Source of the DNA: Vulcanimicrobiota bacterium
GTDB taxonomy: Bacteria > Vulcanimicrobiota > Vulcanimicrobiia > Vulcanimicrobiales > Vulcanimicrobiaceae
Assembly (NCBI GenBank): GCA_013043945.1
Contig: JABEUW010000195.1
Coordinates: 1 to 8,683, forward strand
Direction: 5' to 3'
Length of the DNA: 8,683 bases
Position 1 is the first letter of the stretch. Each line of letters begins with the position of its first letter. Positions 1 to 6,355 of the stretch are shown here, piece by piece. A program made the position numbers and the translations under genes. The notes beneath the pieces are model-generated. The model was given only the letters and a program-made list of their open reading frames with translations, was not told the DNA's origin and searched no databases.

Positions 1-217
1 GGCGCGCCACCGGAAGGCGATGAACCGCCCTCCCGTCGAGCTCGATCGTTCCCATTGCGGGCATTTCAAAGCCCGCGCAGGCACGGAGCAACGTCGTTTT
101 CCCGACGCCGTTCGGGCCGAGCACGGCGACGAATTCGCCGGGACGAAGTTCGAAATCGATATCCTCGAGAACGCGTCGGCCTCCGCGTTCGAGAGCGAGC
201 CCCCGCGCGCGAATCAT
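1..217 (-). CDS. btuD: Cobalamin ABC transporter ATP-binding protein, N-terminal part (cut by window edge)
   Basis: This is the cytoplasmic ATPase that powers import through the neighbouring BtuC permease. Only the first 72 residues are visible, because the gene continues beyond position 1. Translation starts at ATG 217-215 and reads MIRARGLALERGG and onward. A clear Walker A motif, GPNGVGKTT, lies at residues 34-42 after the usual beta-strand LRPGEFVAVL. The Q-loop, ABC signature and Walker B motifs lie outside the window. The start codon overlaps the btuC stop in an ATGA arrangement, which is typical of translational coupling. The FecCD-type permease next door and the cobalamin riboswitch at the head of the operon make a B12 (BtuD) role more likely than a siderophore or haem one. 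The ATPase fragment alone could not separate these substrates. Confidence 0.9.
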   Translation of the reverse strand, partial: MIRARGLALERGGRRVLEDIDFELRPGEFVAVLGPNGVGKTTLLRACAGFEMPAMGTIELDGRAVHRLPVAR

Positions 218-1194
218 CGGCGGTGCTCGCGCCGGAGATAGATGATGATGAAGATGGGGATTCCCGCGAACGCGAGCACGATGCCTAAGGGGAGTTCGCG
301 CGGGGCGATGACCGAACGCGCGATTGCGTCGGCGGCGATGGCCATCGCCGCGCCGAGAAAGGCGCTTGCAGGCAAGAGTGTTCGTGCATCGCTGCCGACG
401 ATGCGACGCGCGAGATGCGGCACGATCAGCCCGACGAAACCGACCATGCCCGCTAACGAAACCGCCGCTGCGGTGAGCAGCGTCGCCGAGCCGAGAATCG
501 ACCATTGCGCGCGTTCGATGTCGAGCCCGATTCCGCGCGCGCGAAGGTCGCCGATACGCAGGGCGTCGAGCGAACGAACGTTTGCGAGGGCGGCGATCGC
601 CCCGATGGCGGCGTACGGGAGCGCGAAACGCAGGTCGTTCCAGCCGCGCCCGGCGAGGCTGCCGACGAGCCACGCTTGCAGCGTGAGCTGAAATGAAATG
701 CTGCGCGCGAGAACGCTCAGCAGTGCGACCGAAGCGGCGAGCAGTGCGGAGATTGCGACGCCGGCGAGAATCAGCCGCGTCGCATCGATCCCGCCGCCGC
801 GCCGGGCGAGCGCGGCGACGAGCAGCGAGGCGGCGAGCCCGCCGACGAAGCCGAGGACGGGAAGCACGGAGAGCGCGACTCCGAACGCCAGCGCGGCCGC
901 AATCGCCGCTGCGGCACCGGCACTGGTTCCGATGAGATAGGGATCGACGAGGGGATTGCGCAGCATCCCTTGCAGCTGCGCGCCCGCGAGTGCGAGCGCC
1001 GCACCGACGAGTGCCGCGCAGAGGACGCGCGGCATACGGAGTTGCCAGAGAATCGTGTGCGCGATGTCGCGCGCGTGCGGATGGGCGAGCGCGTGAAAGA
1101 CTTGGGAGAGTGGAAGCGCGTCCCCTCCGACGGCAAGCCCCGCACCCGCAGCGAGGATCGCGGCGAGTGGTGGGATCAGCCGTCGGAGGATCAC
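214..1194 (-). CDS. btuC: Cobalamin ABC transporter permease (FecCD/BtuC family)
   Basis: This is a 326-residue polytopic inner-membrane permease, the usual length for the BtuC/FecCD family, which has about ten membrane helices. Family hallmarks are visible. GAQLQGMLRNPLVDP lies at residues 71-85 and is followed by the small-residue stretch LIGTSAGA. LIVPHLAR lies at 256-263, in the cytoplasmic loop that contacts the ATPase. The C-terminus LPLGIVLAFAGIPIFI is also typical. The start is a GTG at 1194-1192, only 9 nt after the btuB stop, with an AGGT sequence overlapping that stop as a weak ribosome binding site. The TGA stop overlaps the ATG of btuD. The protein would move cobalamin handed over by BtuF. 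Substrate is inferred from the riboswitch and the btuB neighbour, since family members also carry Fe-siderophores and haem. Confidence 0.93.
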   Translation of the reverse strand: MILRRLIPPLAAILAAGAGLAVGGDALPLSQVFHALAHPHARDIAHTILWQLRMPRVLCAALVGAALALAGAQLQGMLRNPLVDPYLIGTSAGAAAAIAAALAFGVALSVLPVLGFVGGLAASLLVAALARRGGGIDATRLILAGVAISALLAASVALLSVLARSISFQLTLQAWLVGSLAGRGWNDLRFALPYAAIGAIAALANVRSLDALRIGDLRARGIGLDIERAQWSILGSATLLTAAAVSLAGMVGFVGLIVPHLARRIVGSDARTLLPASAFLGAAMAIAADAIARSVIAPRELPLGIVLAFAGIPIFIIIYLRREHRR

Positions 1195-1203
1195 GTTCCG
1201 TCG

Positions 1204-3105
1204 CTACCTGGTCGAGAACTCAACCGAGAAGCTCCGACCGGGCATCGGATATCCCGATATTTGTGCGTACCGTTCGTTGCCGAGGTTCTCTCCGCGCAGG
1301 ACGATCGTGGCGCGGCGAGCGACGCGGAATTGCAGGTACGCCGAGAGATTCGTGTAGCCGATCGCTTGGGCGAAGAGAGGATTCGGCTGCGGGTTCCCGT
1401 TGGCATCGTAGTAGATCTCGTTCGCGGGATCGTTCCGGAGCCCGGCGGTACTTGCGGTGATTCCCCAACCGGTAAGCCCCGGTGCGAAAGAACGCGATGA
1501 GCGGTAATCGAGCGTTATGCGCGACGCGAGAACCGGCCCGCGCCCGTAGATGCGCGCGTTCGTCGTCAGATCGAGTGCGCGGTAGAGATCGGTGATCGAT
1601 GCATCGACGCCGATACCGTGGAGCCGCCGCGTTTTCGCCGTCAACGTGAAGCCTTGAAGGGATGCTTGGTCGACGTTTTCGGGGATAAAGAGCGGCGGCG
1701 CGTAGACGATCAAGTTCGTGGCGCGCGTGTCGAAGAACGTGAGTGCCGTTCCGCCGAGCACCCGGTCGTTGGAAAGCGTGAGGTCGGCAACGCGTGCGCG
1801 CTCGGGTTGGAGATTGGGGTTCGAGCACGGATACGCGGCCGGGCAGGGATAGTATAGCTCGAAAATCGTCGGGGCCCGAAACGCCGTCGCGAGATTTGCG
1901 CGCAGCATCGTATCGCCGCCGAGGGCGAAGCGCCCGCCGATTGCAGGCGAGAGCGAATTGCCGGCGCTGCCGTCGCGCTCCCCGCGAAGCCCGACGTAGT
2001 AGGAGTTGCTCTTGCCGGAGAACCAGTGTTCTTGGGCGTAGAGCGCGCTCTGCGAGACGCTCGGCGCCGCAATGCCGCTCGGAGAATTATCGATCAGCGA
2101 GGTGCCGCGCGAGAGGTCGATACCGTAGAGCAGATCGGAGTGCGCGGCATGAACGATATTGCGAAGGTTGAAGCTCGTCGAGGCATACCGCGAGACCGTT
2201 TGGCAGCCCGCCCCGACGCACGACGTATAGGCGAGGGCATCGGTCGAGCCGACGATCTGCGCGATACTCTCGCTCTGCGCGCGCCGATAGGCGAAGCGGC
2301 CGTGCAGGTAGCTATCGACGGTATCTTGCCGAGAAGTCGGGGTATAGTTGCCGTAATTTCCCGGCACGCCGAGATGTTGCGAGGTGATGCCGAGATTAAA
2401 GCGGGCGTTAACGGCGCCGAATCGGTGCGTGAAATCGCTACGGAGCGTCGAGCGTTCGACATCGGCATTGGCGCGCGTCGTCCCATCGGGCAGCGAATAG
2501 GCGTTCGCCGCCACGTAGCGTTCGAAACTCAGAAACGGAACGTCGATGCGAAGATCGTTTGTTCCGAAGGAGCCCGTGCGAAGATCGACGCGCGTACGGC
2601 GACGCGGTGCGGTGATGATATTTATGACGCCGCCGATCGCGCCCGAACCGAACAGCGTCGAGCCGCCGCCTTCGACGACCTCGATGCGTTCGACGCCCGA
2701 GGTGGAGACCGTCGAGAGATCGGGCGCGCCTAACTGCATGCCGCGCAACGGCGTGCCGTCGAGCAGGACGAGCGTTTCGTCGGCGGTCGCTCCGCGCATC
2801 GAAATTGAGGCGCCGGCACCGGGGCCGTAACGGGTGACGAACGCACCGGGAATCGAGGAGAGTGCCTGCGCGATGCTCGTCCAGCCGTGTTTCGCGATCT
2901 GCGCGCGCGTGATGACGTAGGTGGTTCGCACGGCATCCGCGAGGGGTTCGTTCGAACGGTCGGCGGTAACGACGCGCACGATCGTACGCAACGGCTTCGC
3001 CGTGGGTTTGGGGGTGGGCGTCGCTCCCAGAGCGATCGCAGCGGAGGATGAGAGAAGAAGCGCGCACGATGCGGCGCGCGAAACAGCACGAAAAGAAGCG
3101 TGCAT
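1204..3105 (-). CDS. btuB: TonB-dependent outer-membrane cobalamin receptor (BtuB-like)
   Basis: A 633-residue outer-membrane beta-barrel receptor that would take up cobalamin using TonB energy. Residues 1-28 form a signal peptide with a hydrophobic core (CALLLSSSAAIALGA). A Pro/Thr/Lys-rich spacer follows, then a possible TonB box around RVVTA (44-48). The plug domain occupies about 60-168, with MRGATADETLVLLDG (103-117) and VERIEVVEGGGSTLFGSGAIGGVINI (138-163). The remainder is the barrel, with the late motif LRGENLGNERY. The start at ATG 3105-3103 is chosen because GAAAGGA lies 6 nt upstream. The frame stays open to an ATG at 3267, but that would place coding sequence inside the riboswitch. 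The protein ends in EFSTR rather than the common terminal aromatic residue. Two short-spaced cysteine pairs (CVGAGC and CPAAYPC) probably sit in surface loops. Cobalamin specificity is inferred from the upstream riboswitch and the btuCD genes. Confidence 0.93.
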   Translation of the reverse strand: MHASFRAVSRAASCALLLSSSAAIALGATPTPKPTAKPLRTIVRVVTADRSNEPLADAVRTTYVITRAQIAKHGWTSIAQALSSIPGAFVTRYGPGAGASISMRGATADETLVLLDGTPLRGMQLGAPDLSTVSTSGVERIEVVEGGGSTLFGSGAIGGVINIITAPRRRTRVDLRTGSFGTNDLRIDVPFLSFERYVAANAYSLPDGTTRANADVERSTLRSDFTHRFGAVNARFNLGITSQHLGVPGNYGNYTPTSRQDTVDSYLHGRFAYRRAQSESIAQIVGSTDALAYTSCVGAGCQTVSRYASTSFNLRNIVHAAHSDLLYGIDLSRGTSLIDNSPSGIAAPSVSQSALYAQEHWFSGKSNSYYVGLRGERDGSAGNSLSPAIGGRFALGGDTMLRANLATAFRAPTIFELYYPCPAAYPCSNPNLQPERARVADLTLSNDRVLGGTALTFFDTRATNLIVYAPPLFIPENVDQASLQGFTLTAKTRRLHGIGVDASITDLYRALDLTTNARIYGRGPVLASRITLDYRSSRSFAPGLTGWGITASTAGLRNDPANEIYYDANGNPQPNPLFAQAIGYTNLSAYLQFRVARRATIVLRGENLGNERYAQISGYPMPGRSFSVEFSTR

Positions 3106-3111
3106 ACCCGG

Positions 3112-3118
3112 TCCTTTC
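3112..3118 (-). promoter_or_regulatory. Ribosome binding site of btuB
   Basis: GAAAGGA on the minus strand, 6 nt before the btuB ATG at 3105. It decides the start against the two upstream in-frame ATGs at 3138 and 3267. The Shine-Dalgarno bases GGA are the beginning of GGACCGG (3114 down to 3108). That heptamer is an exact reverse complement of CCGGTCC (3154 down to 3148) at the end of the riboswitch, so the site can be sequestered by base pairing. Confidence 0.8.
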
Positions 3119-3147
3119 AACGCGAGGTGGTGATGCATAACGCTCCG

Positions 3148-3308
3148 GGACCGGTATCCTGACTCCGCGGATCCTCGCCGATTTGCCGTTCGTCTTCCCG
3201 TCGCCGAGGCGATAGTGACGAATGGCGGCTCCCCGCTAACAGTGGCGCGACCGTGCCGGATTCCCACCGGCTTCCCGCACCCGGGCGTGACGGGGCTGAT
3301 TGGACCAC
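3148..3308 (-). promoter_or_regulatory. Cobalamin riboswitch (B12 element) controlling btuB-btuC-btuD
   Basis: Read on the minus strand, the leader of btuB has the conserved blocks of the cobalamin aptamer in the correct order. They are GGGAAGCCGGTGGGAATCC (about 3276-3258), GCCACTGT (3246-3239), GCGGGGAGCC just after it, GGGAAGAC (3199-3192), and the B12 box AGTCAGGATACCGG (3164-3151). GTGGTCC near 3308-3302 is a likely 5' strand of the closing P1 helix with the GGATACC end. The boundaries are approximate. By family knowledge it binds adenosyl- or another cobalamin and represses the downstream transporter genes. No terminator hairpin with a U-run lies between the B12 box and the ATG, which are only about 45 nt apart. 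The CCGGTCC/GGACCGG complementarity therefore suggests control of translation initiation by masking the ribosome binding site. Confidence 0.93.
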
Positions 3309-3328
3309 GCAGGCGAGGGTTCCTGGTA

Positions 3329-3343
3329 GTGCGAAGGTCGCAC
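3329..3343. repeat. Perfect inverted repeat between the riboswitch and btuF
   Basis: GTGCGA-AGG-TCGCAC: two perfect 6-bp arms around a 3-bp centre, in the narrow zone between the 5' end of the riboswitch (about 3308) and the second possible start of btuF (3347). As RNA on the plus strand it is a short hairpin whose loop holds part of a GAAGG ribosome binding site. As DNA it could be an operator for a dimeric regulator. Neither role is shown. Chance palindromes are common in GC-rich DNA. Confidence 0.4.
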
Positions 3344-4168
3344 GTTGTGTTTCACGCCCTCCGTGCCGCGACGATCGTCGCGAGCTTGCTCGCGCCTCAC
3401 CGGATCGTCTCGCTTCTCCCATCGCTGACCGAAGATATCTGTGCGCTCGGTCTTCAAAGCCAACTCGTCGCGGTCTCCGCGTATTCGAGCGATATTCCCT
3501 GTGCCAAGGGCTTGCCGCGGGTCGGCGATTACCAGAGCGTCGATAACGAACGCATCGTTGCGCTGCACGCCGATCTCGTTTTCGGGTTGCCTTCGCAAGC
3601 GCAACTCGTCGCCCCGTTGCGCGCGCTCGGAATGCACGTCGTTCTGCTTCCCGATGAAAGTTACGAGGATATCTACCTCGACATCGCGCGCATCGGAGCG
3701 GCCGCAGGCGTCACGCAACGCGCCGCTCGGTTGACGGAGCGGTTGAGAGCGCGGGTCGCGGCGCTTCACGCACGCACGCGATCGTTTCGCACGCATCCTC
3801 GCGTCTTCGTCGCATTGAGCGTCGAACCGATTTGGACGGTGGGGCCGCAGAGCTATATCGCGCGGATGATCGAACTCGCCGGTGGGCGCCCCGCGGTGAC
3901 GCAACTCCCGCAACCCTACGCTTTATATAGCCCGGAGCGATTGCTCGCGCTTCGCCCCGATGCGATCGTTGCGACGCGCGATAGCGAGATCGGAACGGTG
4001 CTGACGAAGGCCCCGTGGAGGGACTTGCGCGCCGTACGGCGAGATCGAATCCTCATTCCCCCGAACGACGATATCCTCGTTCATCCCAGCCCGCGTTTTA
4101 TTGAAGGACTCCGGTGGCTCATTCAACGACTGCAACCGATAGCAAACCGCAGCGCGCACTCGTCGTAG
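3329..4168 (+). CDS. btuF: Periplasmic cobalamin-binding protein (BtuF-like, class III substrate-binding fold)
   Basis: A 279-residue substrate-binding protein of the PF01497 type, which would capture cobalamin in the periplasm and deliver it to BtuC. The N-terminus MRRSHVVFHALRAATIVASLLA has a basic start and a hydrophobic core, as in a Sec signal peptide. No lipobox is seen. The first lobe begins RIVSLLPSLTEDICALGL. PRVGDYQSVDNERIVALHADLV and the later SPERLLALRPDAIVATR are typical of both lobes of the family. Two starts fit: GTG 3329, with GAGGG 9 nt upstream, and GTG 3347, with GAAGG 9 nt upstream. The first gives the better signal peptide. A farther ATG at 3215 is rejected because it lies inside the riboswitch. 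The gene diverges from btuB-C-D and overlaps hflX by 55 nt. It is therefore outside direct riboswitch control, although it is part of the same import system. Confidence 0.88.
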   Translation: MRRSHVVFHALRAATIVASLLAPHRIVSLLPSLTEDICALGLQSQLVAVSAYSSDIPCAKGLPRVGDYQSVDNERIVALHADLVFGLPSQAQLVAPLRALGMHVVLLPDESYEDIYLDIARIGAAAGVTQRAARLTERLRARVAALHARTRSFRTHPRVFVALSVEPIWTVGPQSYIARMIELAGGRPAVTQLPQPYALYSPERLLALRPDAIVATRDSEIGTVLTKAPWRDLRAVRRDRILIPPNDDILVHPSPRFIEGLRWLIQRLQPIANRSAHSS

Positions 4169-5235
4169 CCGTCGATCTTCGCGACCCGCGGCGCCCGCTC
4201 GAACCGGAGTTGGCGGAATTTGAAGCGCTCGCGCGTGCCGTCGGCGTGACGATCTGCGAGCGCGTCGTACAAAAACGCGACGCGCCGGATCCGGCGACGC
4301 TGATCGGTTCGGGCTTGCTCGCGGAGTTGCCGGGGCGTGCGGCCGAGCTCGACTGCAACCTTTTGTTGGTGTTCAACGAACTGCGCCCGCGACAGCGCAA
4401 GAACATCGAGAAGGCGCTCTCGCTGCCCATCGTCGATCGCACCATGTTGATTCTCGACGTGTTCGCCCAACGAGCGCGTTCGCATGAAGGGAAGCTCCAA
4501 GTGGAGCTCGCGCAATTACGCTACCGTTCGACGAAGCTCGCCGGCGGCGGCGCCGATCTCTCGCGCCTGGGCGGCGGGGTCGGGACCCGGGGGCCCGGTG
4601 AAACGAAGTTAGAGGTCGATCGCCGTCGCATCGCCGCGCGCATTCTCTTGCTGGAGAAGCGTATGGGCGAGGTGCGCCGCGGGCGGGCGACGCGCCGCCG
4701 CGAGCCCGGAACCGAACTTCGCGTCGCGCTCGTCGGCTACACCAACGTCGGCAAATCCTCGTTGCTCAACGCGATGGCGCGTAGCGACATCTTCGTTGCC
4801 GACCAACCCTTCGCCACCCTCGACCCCACCACGCGCCGCGTCTACCTCGCGCCGGGGCTCTTCGCGCGCGTCAGCGATACGGTCGGGTTCATTACCGATC
4901 TGCCCAGCGAACTCGTCGAAGCGTTTCGCGCGACGCTCGAGGAACTCGACGAAGCCGACGTATTGGTGGAAGTGCTCGACGCATCGAATCCGGACACGCC
5001 GCGACAGCGCACCGCCGTCGAAGCGATCCTTCGCGATCTCCACCTCGACGAGACTCCGCGATTGGTGGTGTTTAACAAAGGCGACGCCGCACGCGACGAC
5101 GTCGGCATCACGCCCGATGCGTTCGTTCTCAGCGCGCGCACCGGCGAGGGGATCGATGCGCTGCGAGCGGCGCTTAGCGAACGTGCATCGGATGTGCGAG
5201 CTCGTTCGCCGATTGCTCCGCAAGCCACACCGTAA
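4114..5235 (+). CDS. hflX: Ribosome-associated GTPase HflX
   Basis: A 373-residue GTPase of the HflX family, which binds the 50S subunit and, in studied bacteria, splits stalled or stress-inactivated ribosomes. The N-terminal HflX domain spans about 14-195. It includes RPRQRKNIEKAL (91-102), HEGKLQVELAQLRY (124-137) and the signature GGGVGTRGPGETKLEVDRR (153-171), followed by a basic coiled segment. The G domain begins near 202. G1 is GYTNVGKSS (208-216), G3 DTVGF (255-259), G4 NKGD (321-324) and G5 SARTG (340-344). G4 carries Gly where Ile, Met, Val or Ala is usual, but the essential Asn, Lys and Asp are kept. The start is GTG 4114 with GAAGGA 5 nt upstream, inside the end of btuF, so the two genes are probably co-transcribed. 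The TAA stop at 5233-5235 lies inside the 3' end of the opposing channel gene. Confidence 0.95.
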   Translation: MAHSTTATDSKPQRALVVAVDLRDPRRPLEPELAEFEALARAVGVTICERVVQKRDAPDPATLIGSGLLAELPGRAAELDCNLLLVFNELRPRQRKNIEKALSLPIVDRTMLILDVFAQRARSHEGKLQVELAQLRYRSTKLAGGGADLSRLGGGVGTRGPGETKLEVDRRRIAARILLLEKRMGEVRRGRATRRREPGTELRVALVGYTNVGKSSLLNAMARSDIFVADQPFATLDPTTRRVYLAPGLFARVSDTVGFITDLPSELVEAFRATLEELDEADVLVEVLDASNPDTPRQRTAVEAILRDLHLDETPRLVVFNKGDAARDDVGITPDAFVLSARTGEGIDALRAALSERASDVRARSPIAPQATP

Positions 5236-6250
5236 CGTCGGAGGCGAGCCAGCGCGCCATCTGTTCGAGATGTCCGCTATAAAAATGACGGATGCGCGAA
5301 AATGCCGCATACGCTTCGTGCCGATCGCGCACGGTATATCCCGCAGATTCGAGACGATCGCAGGCGAGCCCGAACTGCGTTTCGTCGATACGTTCTCCCG
5401 GTGCGTGCGGCAACAAGAAATAATTCGCCAGGTCGCTGAGGAGGTGTCGTGCCGCCCCGAGCAGCGCGCGCGCTTCGGCTTGCGCGTAGGGCGCGTCGAC
5501 GGTGGTCACCGTAATCGCGGCGGCATCGAGCACCGCCCCGAGCGAACTCATCCACGAGTGGTTGTCGTGCGCGGACCGAAAGAGCGCGATCTGCGGATAG
5601 GCGAGCGTTTGGTCGAGGGTGCTGACGCACCACGATTCCGCCTCGCGCAAAAATGCCGCGAGTTCTTGCGGCGATTTGGTCTCCGCGCAAAACATCAGCA
5701 AACCGATCCCGCTCGGCGGGGCGCCGGCGCGCGCGCTCAAACGCACGACGAACTCCTCGCGTCGATTGAACGCCGCGAGCATGGTGAGCAGGAACGAGGC
5801 GAGCACGGCGATGATGGTGACGCCGGTCGCGCCGGTCATCAGCGCGACCAAACGGGTGAGCCCGTTCCCGGGAACGATATCGCCGAAACCGATGGTCAAC
5901 AACGTGACGCCGGCAAAATAGATCGAACCGGGCCCGTTGGGGTGCGGGTGCAGGTGGTCGCGTAAGGCGTAAAAGATGCCGCCGAAGCCGAGGATGAGGA
6001 GCGTAATCCAAATCCCGATTTGCACGAAAAGATTGAACGGCGCGAAGAGCGAGAGAAACTCGTCGCGGCGTCCGTGTTCGTTGAAGTTCGCGGCGATACG
6101 CTTCCAGAGCGGCCAACCAGCGCGCGAGAGCGTTCCGCTCGCGCGCCACGTACGGTTCGATGCGCGCGGAATAACCGCGAGAAAAATATCGCGTAACGAG
6201 AGCGCAACGAGGACGACACCACCGAGGGCGGCGAGGAGATCGAGCCACAT
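5174..6250 (-). CDS. Two-TM-type ion channel (K+-channel-like pore) with cytoplasmic C-terminal domain
   Basis: A 358-residue inner-membrane channel of the Ion_trans_2 type. Hydrophobic segments lie at about 4-27, 72-95 and 131-160. Between the last two is a pore helix ending in the selectivity filter TIGFGD (119-124). K+ channels normally have T(V/I)G(Y/F)GD, so K+ selectivity is likely but not proven. The additional first helix and a basic linker (30-70) precede the pore. The C-terminal 190 residues have no RCK Rossmann motif (GxGxxG) that I can see. They are mostly predicted helical and include Cys188 and Cys208. I do not recognise this domain. The start at ATG 6250-6248 (MWLDLLAALGG) is chosen because the first helix begins there. 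The frame stays open to an ATG at 6367, but that extension is unlike a channel N-terminus and would overlap the divergent prepilin gene. The 3' end overlaps hflX convergently by 62 nt. Confidence 0.88.
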   Translation of the reverse strand: MWLDLLAALGGVVLVALSLRDIFLAVIPRASNRTWRASGTLSRAGWPLWKRIAANFNEHGRRDEFLSLFAPFNLFVQIGIWITLLILGFGGIFYALRDHLHPHPNGPGSIYFAGVTLLTIGFGDIVPGNGLTRLVALMTGATGVTIIAVLASFLLTMLAAFNRREEFVVRLSARAGAPPSGIGLLMFCAETKSPQELAAFLREAESWCVSTLDQTLAYPQIALFRSAHDNHSWMSSLGAVLDAAAITVTTVDAPYAQAEARALLGAARHLLSDLANYFLLPHAPGERIDETQFGLACDRLESAGYTVRDRHEAYAAFSRIRHFYSGHLEQMARWLASDVTVWLAEQSANELAHPMHVR

Positions 6251-6355
6251 GGCGCCGAGGTTCGCCGCCGACCGCTTCGGTTCCGGGAGAGCGGCTCGGC
6301 GTGCGGCCGAATCTGCGGTGTCGTGGGCGGAGGCGACCGGGGAACACCGCCGGGC
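6251..6355. other. 105-bp divergent intergenic region
   Basis: This is the only spacer between the channel gene (minus) and the prepilin-like gene (plus), so promoters for both should lie in or near it. I see no convincing -35/-10 pair on either strand; the segment is very GC-rich. The ribosome binding sites are weak: GGGGA sits about 12 nt before the prepilin ATG, and nothing clear precedes the channel ATG. Confidence 0.5.

Noticed and set aside
3106..3150. Intrinsic terminator after the riboswitch
   Set aside because: No stem followed by a U-run is present on the minus strand. The spacer fits translational rather than transcriptional control.
3106..3267. N-terminal extension of the btuB frame to an ATG at 3267
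   Set aside because: It would run through the cobalamin riboswitch and lacks a signal peptide. The ATG at 3105 has a strong GAAAGGA site and a proper signal sequence directly after it.
3215..3328. N-terminal extension of the btuF frame to an ATG at 3215
   Set aside because: This segment is the antisense of the riboswitch aptamer and gives an Arg/Pro/Gly-rich sequence unlike the family. The signal peptide begins after 3329.
3300..3329. TTGGAC as a -35 box for btuF with a -10 near 3323
   Set aside because: The -10 candidate matches poorly, and TTGGAC is already explained as the complement of the riboswitch P1 strand.
3896..3930. GTGACG ... TTTATA as a promoter for hflX inside btuF
   Set aside because: The spacing between the boxes is about 20 nt or more, and the AT-rich part encodes a normal stretch of BtuF (ALYSPERL). 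Too weak to list as a promoter.
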